The notes beneath the pieces were generated by a model. The model was given only the letters and a program-made list of their open reading frames with translations. It was not told where the DNA came from and made no database searches. Shown here one piece after another: positions 42,840-49,040 of a DNA stretch of 49,040 bases. The stretch covers positions 1 through 49,040 of the forward strand of contig CAKPKE010000011.1 of assembly GCA_934167095.1 (NCBI GenBank). Reading direction: 5' to 3'. The position numbers and the translations under genes were made by a program. The stretch comes from an uncultured Clostridia bacterium (GTDB taxonomy: Bacteria > Bacillota > Clostridia > TANB77 > CAG-508). Each line of letters opens with the position of its first letter. The stretch's first letter is position 1.

Positions 42840-43628
42840 TTATTTAATTTTTTGTCTTACATATTCATAAAGCATTATTCCTGTTGCAACAGATGCATTT
42901 AAGCTTTCCGTTTTTCCAAGCATAGGAATTTTCACTTTATAATCAGCAATTTCTTGAACTTCTTTTGTTACACCATTTGCTTCATTTCCAATTACTATTA
43001 CTTTTTTGTTATAATCAACATCATAAATGCTATTATTAGTATCTAAAGAAGTTACAACAGTTTTAAATTTATTCTTTTTTAAACCTTTTAAAGTTTGTAC
43101 TAGATTATCTGTTTCTACTATATTTACTCTTAAAATAGCCCCCATTGTAGACCTTACAACCTTTGGATTATATGCATCTGCAGTATTTTTAGTTACTAAT
43201 ATTTGCCTCAAATTTACACTATCTGCAGTTCTTAAAATTGTTCCTAAATTACCTGGATCTTGAATTCCATCTAGTGCTAAAATAAGATCTGCAGTTGTAT
43301 CTATTTTTTGATTTTTATCAGGCTTTTCAATTATTGCAAGTATTCCTTGTGGAGCAACAACATCAGTTAAAATGCTAAAAACTTTCTGAGATACATATAT
43401 GCAATCAAATTTTGCAATTTCATATAAAGTGCTTTGAGCAATACTTCCCGCTTCTATGCACTCTTCACATATAACTATTTTTTTGATATTTACATTTTCA
43501 TTTATCGCTTCTTCAATTACTTTTATTCCTTCTATTACATATACATTTTCTTCATCTCTGTATTTTTTCTCTTTTAACTTTCTAATTTTTTTTACTATTT
43601 CATTATCTTTACTTGTAATAACTTGCAT
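42840..43628 (-). CDS. SpoU/TrmH-family rRNA or tRNA 2'-O-methyltransferase
   Basis: 262 residues. An N-terminal substrate-binding domain (NEIVKKIRKLKEKKYRDEEN) is followed by the trefoil-knot SPOUT domain: LALDGIQDPGNLGTILRTAD, VIGNEANGVTKE, IPMLGKTESLNASVATGIML. This form (often annotated RlmB- or YsgA-like) methylates ribose O2' in 23S rRNA or tRNA; target not determinable. Starts 10 bases after mfd. Confidence 0.9.
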   Translation of the reverse strand: MQVITSKDNEIVKKIRKLKEKKYRDEENVYVIEGIKVIEEAINENVNIKKIVICEECIEAGSIAQSTLYEIAKFDCIYVSQKVFSILTDVVAPQGILAIIEKPDKNQKIDTTADLILALDGIQDPGNLGTILRTADSVNLRQILVTKNTADAYNPKVVRSTMGAILRVNIVETDNLVQTLKGLKKNKFKTVVTSLDTNNSIYDVDYNKKVIVIGNEANGVTKEVQEIADYKVKIPMLGKTESLNASVATGIMLYEYVRQKIK

Positions 43629-43638
43629 ATTTCCTCCA

Positions 43639-46600
43639 CTAACCTTCTATTTTTGAACTTACACTAACTGAAATTAACAATTCTTTCACAATTGCAATAA
43701 ATTTTGTTTCATCTTTTTCATTTGTATTTAATGTTATATATGGATCGACTCCTGGTGAAAATCTTAATTTATTTCCATATTTTTCTACTAATTTTGAAAT
43801 TACATCTGGTGTAATCTTTATGTTGTCTTTGTCTAGCAATAGAACTACGTTTGCGCCATTTTGAGTTACTTTAATGACACCCGCTTTCTTTGCTAAAATC
43901 TTAATTCTTGCAATTTCAATTAAGTTTTCTACCTCTTGTGGCATTGTTCCAAATCTATCGATTATTTCATCTATTGTATCCTCAATGTCTTTTTCATTTT
44001 TGCATAAAGCAATGTCTTGATAAACTTCAATTTTTTGTGCGCTATCTTCTATATAATTTTCTGGTATATAGCTTGAAAGAACGATGTCAATTTGAACATC
44101 TTTTTCTTCAACCACTTTTTCGCCTTGCATTTCTTTTACAACTTCGTCTAATAGTTTACAATATGTATCATATCCAACTTGTTCCATGTGACCAGACTGA
44201 ATTTCTCCAAGCAAGCTTCCTGCTCCTCTTATTTCTAGATCACGCATAGCAATTTTAAAGCCTGAACCAAATTCGGTAAATTCTTTTATTGCTTTTAGCC
44301 TTTTATCAGCAACTTCTGATAGCATTTTATCTCTTCTATAAGTAATGTAGCTATAAGCCTGTTTGTCGCTTCTTCCTACTCTTCCTCTTATTTGATATAG
44401 CTGTGCTAATCCTAATCTATCAGCATTTTCAACAATTATTGTATTTGCATTTGGAATGTCTATTCCAGATTCTAATATTGTAGTACAAACTAAAACATCA
44501 ACTTTGTGGTCAATAAAATCTTGCATAATGTTTTCAATTTCTTGTCCTGTCATTTTTCCATGTGCAAAAACTACCTTAGCTTCCGGTACAAGTTTTGAAA
44601 TAAAGTCTGCTTTTCTTGCTATTTTTTCTACATTATTAAATAGATAAAATACCTGTCCATTTCTTTCTAACTCTTTTGTTATTGCCTCTTTTATTACTTC
44701 GTCATCATACTCTAAAACATAAGTTTGAACTGGCTTTCTGTTTTGAGGTGGCTCATATATAACAGACATATCTCTTACACCAATTATTGACATGTGAAGT
44801 GTTCTTGGTATTGGAGTTGCAGTCATTGTTAATACATCAATATTTTCCTTTAACTTTTTAATTTTTTCCTTAGCCTTTACACCAAATCTTTGCTCTTCAT
44901 CAATTATTAAAAGACCTAAATCCTTAAATTCAACATCTTGACTAAGTAATCTATGTGTTCCAACAACTATATCTACTTCCCCTAATTTTAATTTTTTGAT
45001 GACTTCTTCTTGTTCTTTTTTAGTTCTAAATCTATTTAGTAGTTCAACTTTTATTGCAAATTCTTCCATTCTTGATTTGAATTCTTCATATTGTTGATTT
45101 GCAAGTATTGTCGTTGGCACTAGATATGCTACCTGTTTTTGGTCCATTACAGCCTTGAATGCTGCTCTTATTGCAACTTCTGTTTTTCCATAGCCAACAT
45201 CTCCACACAAAAGTCTGTCCATTGGCTTTTCTTGTTCCATGTCTTTTTTTACTTCATCAATACATCTTAATTGGTCATCTGTTTCAATATATGGAAAACT
45301 ATCTTCAAATTGCTTTTGCCAAGGAGTATCTTTTGAGAACATGAAGCCTTTTGCTTGTCTTCTTTTTGCATATAGCTCTATTAAATCTCTTGCTACTGAC
45401 TTTAAATTATTTTTTACTTTTGCTTTAGTATTTTCCCACTCTTTGCTTCCTAGTCTATTAAGTTTGGGCTCTTGCTCGCCACCACCTATATACTTTCTGA
45501 TATTGTCTAAATTTTCTGTTGGAACATACAATGTGTCTTCATTTTTATATTTTAATTTAATATAATCTTTTGTCACATTATCTGCAGTAGTAATAGTATT
45601 TACTCCAATGTAGATTCCTATTCCTTGATTTTTATGTACTACATAATCGCCAACTTTTAAGTCTGCAAATACTACTTTTTCACCTTGTTTAAAGCTATCT
45701 GTGTATTTTCTTTTTTTAACTTGACTTGCCATAAATTCTTCACCTGTTACAACAAGCAAGTTCAAGTCATAGTTTTCAAATCCAGAAGATAAAGATCCTG
45801 TCGAAATTACTACATTTTTGTTTTTAAATGCATCTTCGATACTACTTTCAAATATTTTTTCTTCTTTCTCTTCTAATTTTTCATAAAACTTAAATTTTAT
45901 ATTTTCTTGAGATAGTAAATTTTCAATTTTGCTTGCACCTTGCTCATTTCCAGCAAGTACAACTACATTTTTTCCAGCATCTATTGCATCTTTTATATCT
46001 TTTATTAATATGTTTAATTCTGACTTGAAAAAGTGTATATCTCTAAATTTAAAGCTAATTACATTATTTGAATATTTTATTTTTTGATTATCTGAAAGTA
46101 AATCTGTTTCATATAAATATACATACTGATTTTTTTCAGTTTCAATGTTTATCTTTTCAATATTTTCTAGTGATTGTGGCACTAATCTTTCTTTTTCAAT
46201 TAGACCTTTTATTAAATTTTTATTATCAATTATTATATTATTTTGTCTTGCTTCAATTTTTTCTATATCATCAACAAAAATTAAATAATTATCATTAATA
46301 TAATTTAAAAGTGTTGCATTTTTTTCATAAAAAAAGTTAAAATACTTGTCTATTTTACTGATATAGCTACCATTTTTAATTTGCTCTATGTCTTCATTAA
46401 TATTCTTTTGTTTTTCTTGCGTTAAGTTTGGAATATTTTCTATTTGCTTACAAATTTCCTCTTTACTTTTGCAAAGAACTAACTCATGCGATGGATAGAC
46501 TACTGCTTTTTCAAGCATTTTATTTGATCTTTGAGATACTATGCTAAAACTTCTTACAGAATCTACTTCATCACCCCAAAACTCAATTCTATATCCTTGA

Positions 46601-47175
46601 GTTTTTGAAGTTCCAATATCTAAAATTCCACCTCTTATACTAAATTGACCTTTTCCATCTACCAAGTCACTTCTTTCATAGCCCAAACTCGTTAGTGTTT
46701 CTTTAAGTTTGTCTAAGTCAAAACTTTTTCCAACTTCAAATTCTAAGACATTTGCATAAAGCTCATCTTTTGAAATCATTTTTTGCATTAGGGCTTCGAT
46801 AGTTGTTACTATTATTATTGGTTTATTTTCTTTTTTTAACTCTTGCTCATGTATTTTATTTAATGTATCAATTCTTTCATAAGGTAAATCTTTACTTCCT
46901 GCAACATAGTCATAAGCTGCAATTTCTCTTTTAGGAAAAAATAAAACATTACTATTAAAATATTTTAAGTCACTTACTATTTTTTTTGCTTGAATTTCAT
47001 TATATGTTATTAATAATATATTTTTATCAGAAAATTTGCTTGTTCCTTCTACAATTTGGATTTTTCCAACGCTAGATAAGCCCGAAATTACTTGCGGACT
47101 TACTTTATTTTTTATATTTAACATATATTCAGAAAATTTTGGTAAACTTTTTAGTTTATCAATTAAAATATTCAT
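43639..47175 (-). CDS. mfd: Transcription-repair coupling factor
   Basis: 1178 residues, full length. N-terminal UvrB-like module (1-330), the RNA polymerase-interacting Tudor-like domain (about 500-570, GDYVVHKNQGIGIYIGV), RecG-like translocase with Walker A GDVGYGKTEVAIRAAF near 655, IIDEEQRFGVKAKEK near 755, TATPIPRTLHMSI, and the helicase VGRSDKQAYSYI motif VI; C-terminal TRCF domain. Removes stalled RNA polymerase and recruits UvrA. SD AAAGAGG upstream. Confidence 0.97.
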   Translation of the reverse strand: MNILIDKLKSLPKFSEYMLNIKNKVSPQVISGLSSVGKIQIVEGTSKFSDKNILLITYNEIQAKKIVSDLKYFNSNVLFFPKREIAAYDYVAGSKDLPYERIDTLNKIHEQELKKENKPIIIVTTIEALMQKMISKDELYANVLEFEVGKSFDLDKLKETLTSLGYERSDLVDGKGQFSIRGGILDIGTSKTQGYRIEFWGDEVDSVRSFSIVSQRSNKMLEKAVVYPSHELVLCKSKEEICKQIENIPNLTQEKQKNINEDIEQIKNGSYISKIDKYFNFFYEKNATLLNYINDNYLIFVDDIEKIEARQNNIIIDNKNLIKGLIEKERLVPQSLENIEKINIETEKNQYVYLYETDLLSDNQKIKYSNNVISFKFRDIHFFKSELNILIKDIKDAIDAGKNVVVLAGNEQGASKIENLLSQENIKFKFYEKLEEKEEKIFESSIEDAFKNKNVVISTGSLSSGFENYDLNLLVVTGEEFMASQVKKRKYTDSFKQGEKVVFADLKVGDYVVHKNQGIGIYIGVNTITTADNVTKDYIKLKYKNEDTLYVPTENLDNIRKYIGGGEQEPKLNRLGSKEWENTKAKVKNNLKSVARDLIELYAKRRQAKGFMFSKDTPWQKQFEDSFPYIETDDQLRCIDEVKKDMEQEKPMDRLLCGDVGYGKTEVAIRAAFKAVMDQKQVAYLVPTTILANQQYEEFKSRMEEFAIKVELLNRFRTKKEQEEVIKKLKLGEVDIVVGTHRLLSQDVEFKDLGLLIIDEEQRFGVKAKEKIKKLKENIDVLTMTATPIPRTLHMSIIGVRDMSVIYEPPQNRKPVQTYVLEYDDEVIKEAITKELERNGQVFYLFNNVEKIARKADFISKLVPEAKVVFAHGKMTGQEIENIMQDFIDHKVDVLVCTTILESGIDIPNANTIIVENADRLGLAQLYQIRGRVGRSDKQAYSYITYRRDKMLSEVADKRLKAIKEFTEFGSGFKIAMRDLEIRGAGSLLGEIQSGHMEQVGYDTYCKLLDEVVKEMQGEKVVEEKDVQIDIVLSSYIPENYIEDSAQKIEVYQDIALCKNEKDIEDTIDEIIDRFGTMPQEVENLIEIARIKILAKKAGVIKVTQNGANVVLLLDKDNIKITPDVISKLVEKYGNKLRFSPGVDPYITLNTNEKDETKFIAIVKELLISVSVSSKIEG

Positions 47176-47220
47176 TTTTGTTACCTCTTTATATTTTTCT
47201 ATTATATGTTGTACCTTAAT

Positions 47221-47249
47221 ATAATACTATAAAAATGCTTTAAAATCAA
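47221..47249 (-). promoter_or_regulatory. mfd promoter
   Basis: TTGATT (47244-47249), 17-base spacer, TATTAT (47221-47226); back-to-back with the promoter at 47258-47286. Confidence 0.68.
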
Positions 47250-47257
47250 GAAAAAGT

Positions 47258-47286
47258 TTGCTTTTTATGTTAATTAGGTGTATAAT
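47258..47286 (+). promoter_or_regulatory. Promoter of the foreign-looking gene at 47341
   Basis: TTGCTT (47258-47263), 17-base spacer, consensus TATAAT (47281-47286). The first transcribed bases should be near 47293. Confidence 0.85.
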
Positions 47287-47296
47287 AGAATTCTAT

Positions 47297-47320
47297 TCTG
47301 TGGAAGGTCCACAGATTTTT
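47297..47320 (+). terminator. Hairpin plus T5 in the 5' UTR (possible attenuator)
   Basis: Perfect 8-bp stem TCTGTGGA / TCCACAGA with loop AGG, followed by TTTTT, only a few bases after the probable transcription start and 20 bases before the ATG. It has the form of a terminator, or could be an operator palindrome. Confidence 0.6.
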
Positions 47321-47340
47321 AGAAATATGGATGTTAAAAA

Positions 47341-47694
47341 ATGACTACACTCAAAGAGGAGTTCTTACCGGATGTAATCTCCTTCCGGCCAGTACTGTTC
47401 GACAACGCAACATGCTTTTGCACTTATCGTTTGAACATTGCTTATCGATTGGATAACCCCAACGAGAAGCTTCACATAATCTTTGATAAGTACGAAAATC
47501 ACTATAGCTACTTCAAAGGAGTGGTTCCCAAGTTGTGGGCAGTCGGCAAAACCGACTTTTCCCAGGCAGTTTCCATTGTTGGCAACCGGAGCTATTTCAA
47601 GATTACCGTAACTCTGCGCGTAAAAATCAGCTCCGCCAAAGACAACAAAGTTCTTTCTGCGCTTAACCGAATTGACACTTTTATTGGAGTATAA
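47341..47694 (+). CDS. Unrecognised 117-residue protein of foreign composition
   Basis: Starts MTTLKEEFLPDVISFRPVLF; middle YFKGVVPKLWAVGKTDFSQA; end ALNRIDTFIGV. Soluble, mixed alpha/beta by appearance, no signal peptide and no motif I can name. Codons are clearly richer in G and C than in mfd and the cysteine desulfurase on either side. It is monocistronic with consensus promoter and a GC-rich terminator, resembling in build the S1-like cassettes at 5-6.7 kb, though unrelated in sequence. SD is weak (TATGGATG). Probably acquired. Confidence 0.75.
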   Translation: MTTLKEEFLPDVISFRPVLFDNATCFCTYRLNIAYRLDNPNEKLHIIFDKYENHYSYFKGVVPKLWAVGKTDFSQAVSIVGNRSYFKITVTLRVKISSAKDNKVLSALNRIDTFIGV

Positions 47695-47700
47695 GCCTCC

Positions 47701-47750
47701 AGCCGTGGTCCACTGCTTGCACTTGCATGCAGAGCCACGGCTCTTTTATT
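47701..47750 (+). terminator. GC-rich terminator of the foreign-looking gene
   Basis: AGCCGTGG / CCACGGCT outer stem (47701-47708, 47735-47742) with an inner CTGC/GCAG stem, then CTTTTATTTT. The T tract runs over the stop codon of the converging cysteine desulfurase gene. Confidence 0.88.
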
Positions 47751-48876
47751 TTAGTATTTCATAAAACACATTTAGTAAATATTTTACATCTTCTAATGTA
47801 TTTTCTGCTCCCATTGTTAATCTTATTGTTCCTTCTGCATATTCTCTATCTAATCCTATTGCCACAAGTACATGTGATGGCTCATTTTCGCCAGAACAAC
47901 AAGCAGAACCACCTGATGCACATATTCCATAGCTATCTAGTTTAGTTAGTATTTCTTGTGAGTCTTTTCCTTTAAAAGATATACTAATATGGCCTGGAAG
48001 TCTATTTTCTTCATCTCCATTTAACTTTACATCTGGAATATTTTTTCGTATTTCTGATAAAAAATATTTTCTTAACTTAATTAATCTTTGACTATATTCA
48101 TATATATTATAATTTGCAATCTCTATTGCCTTACCAAGTCCTACAATCTCAGCAACATTTTCAGTTCCAGCTCTTTTATTTTTTTCTTGATGTCCACCTG
48201 CCTGCTGTCTTTCAAATTCAATGCCATCTTTTACATATAATGCACCAATACCTTTTGGTCCATAGAATTTATGAGCAGACATTGACAGCATATCAACATT
48301 CATTTTTTGAACATCAATATCAATATTTCCTATAGCTTGCACACTATCTGTATGAAATATAATATTATGATTATGTGCTATTCTTCCAATTTCTTTAATT
48401 GGTTCAATTGTACCTATTTCGTTATTTGCAGTCATTACCGAAATTAAAATTGTTCTATTATTTATACTTTTTTCAAGTTCATTTAAATTAACAAATCCAT
48501 TTGCATCAACATTCAAATATGTTACTTCAAAGCCTTCATTTTCTAGCTGTTTACAAGTATTCAAAATTGCTGGATGTTCAATTTTTGATGTAATTATATG
48601 ATTTCCTTTATTTTTATTTGCATGAGCAATACCTTTTAATGCCAAGTTATCACTTTCGCTTCCACATGATGTGAAATATATTTCTTGTGGCTTTGCATTT
48701 ATACTATAAGCCACCTGCTTTCTTGCTTCTTCAAGTGCATGCTTTGCCTCTCTTCCAACACTATATAATGATGATGGATTACCATACTTTTCGCTAAAAT
48801 ATGGTAGCATGCTTTTCAAAACTTCATCGCTTACTTTTGTTGTTGCCGAATGGTCAAAATACCTAACTTTCATCAT
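47746..48876 (-). CDS. Cysteine desulfurase (NifS/IscS type)
   Basis: 376 residues, PLP-dependent; takes sulfur from cysteine for Fe-S clusters or thiolation. FDHSATTKVSDEVL, SGSESDNLAL-like CGSESDNLALKG, SKIEHPAILNTC with the His near 100, HTDSVQAIG, PLP lysine in SMSAHKFYGPKG near 200, and the catalytic Cys loop SGGSACCSGENEPSHVL near 325. The short loop-Cys form groups it with NifS/IscS (class I). No scaffold gene is visible in the window. Two adjacent ATGs; SD AAGGGGAAG. Confidence 0.95.
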   Translation of the reverse strand: MMKVRYFDHSATTKVSDEVLKSMLPYFSEKYGNPSSLYSVGREAKHALEEARKQVAYSINAKPQEIYFTSCGSESDNLALKGIAHANKNKGNHIITSKIEHPAILNTCKQLENEGFEVTYLNVDANGFVNLNELEKSINNRTILISVMTANNEIGTIEPIKEIGRIAHNHNIIFHTDSVQAIGNIDIDVQKMNVDMLSMSAHKFYGPKGIGALYVKDGIEFERQQAGGHQEKNKRAGTENVAEIVGLGKAIEIANYNIYEYSQRLIKLRKYFLSEIRKNIPDVKLNGDEENRLPGHISISFKGKDSQEILTKLDSYGICASGGSACCSGENEPSHVLVAIGLDREYAEGTIRLTMGAENTLEDVKYLLNVFYEILK

Positions 48877-48966
48877 TTCACTTCCCCTTGTATATTATAT
48901 GTATGGAAGTAAAAATTTGATAAAAAAATACTACCAAGTTATTATCTTGATAGAATTTTTTGCTTT

Positions 48967-49040
48967 TTAATTTATTGAGAATGTTCCATCTTCATTTTTT
49001 ATTAGTGTAACATTTTCTTTTAAACATACTACTGGTCTAA
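48967..49040 (-). CDS. C-terminus of a surface protein (partial, runs off the window)
   Basis: Only 23 residues are present: RPVVCLKENVTLIKNEDGTF then SIN and stop. RPVV.LK..V.L....DGTF is the usual end of large clostridial cell-surface proteins with prepilin-like starts, so this is probably another member of the class seen at 22313-23732. Confidence 0.55.
   Translation of the reverse strand, partial: RPVVCLKENVTLIKNEDGTFSIN

Overview
The window is very A+T-rich. Its core genes are typical of Bacillota, class Clostridia: MraZ-led division/cell-wall cluster, PASTA kinase PrkC with its PP2C phosphatase, RlmN, RsgA, Mfd and low-GC codon use. A 24-residue SpoVM-like peptide and a SpoVD/FtsI-type transpeptidase with one PASTA domain point to a spore-forming lineage. 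The prepilin-like surface proteins that begin with a KGITLVALAV-type segment are common in gut Clostridia. I cannot name a genus. Almost all starts were re-chosen from Shine-Dalgarno (SD) position, so several differ from the longest open frame.

Layout. 1-5.0 kb: hybrid histidine kinase with an HD-GYP output, then topA, both on the minus strand. 5.0-6.8 kb: two tandem, separately transcribed genes for paralogous S1/OB-like proteins; each gene is flanked by an exact inverted repeat lying inside its own transcript. 6.8-19.8 kb: a minus-strand dcw cluster in transcription order mraZ, rsmH, ftsL, a nucleosidase, PBP, an MgtA-type P-ATPase, murE, mraY, ftsW, murG; murF and murD are absent from it. 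19.8-25.4 kb: accessory genes, namely a broken half-TSUP gene and an intact one, small membrane proteins, a bactofilin-like membrane protein, a nuclease remnant, a surface protein whose N-terminus is encoded by a (AC)17 repeat, a 22-residue hydrophobic peptide, nth, and spoVM with a membrane partner. 25.4-33.6 kb: rpmB, murI, a Cys-rich possible coat protein, and the conserved rlmN-stp-prkC-rsgA-rpe set interrupted by an AbiEii-like toxin/DUF6922 pair. 33.7-36.7 kb: tandem ribbon-helix-helix regulator divergent from a MutS-domain-I-like / Avd-like (frameshifted) / DGR-type reverse transcriptase operon, then an XRE regulator. 36.7-49 kb: aspS, asnS, ECF sigma/anti-sigma pair, a structured leader with terminator ahead of a GNAT gene, a SpoU methylase, mfd, a compositionally foreign monocistronic gene, a cysteine desulfurase, and the end of another surface protein.

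The strongest leads for new biology are: (1) the duplicated S1-like cassettes, whose 5' and 3' UTR repeats differ between copies yet stay perfectly complementary within each copy; (2) the MutS-I/Avd/RT operon without a visible template/variable repeat pair; (3) the dinucleotide-repeat switch in the surface protein; (4) the promoter-fold-terminator leader in front of the GNAT gene, which matches no riboswitch class I recognise; (5) leader hairpins that lie between SD and start codon in murG and mraY, and one that hides the PBP SD.
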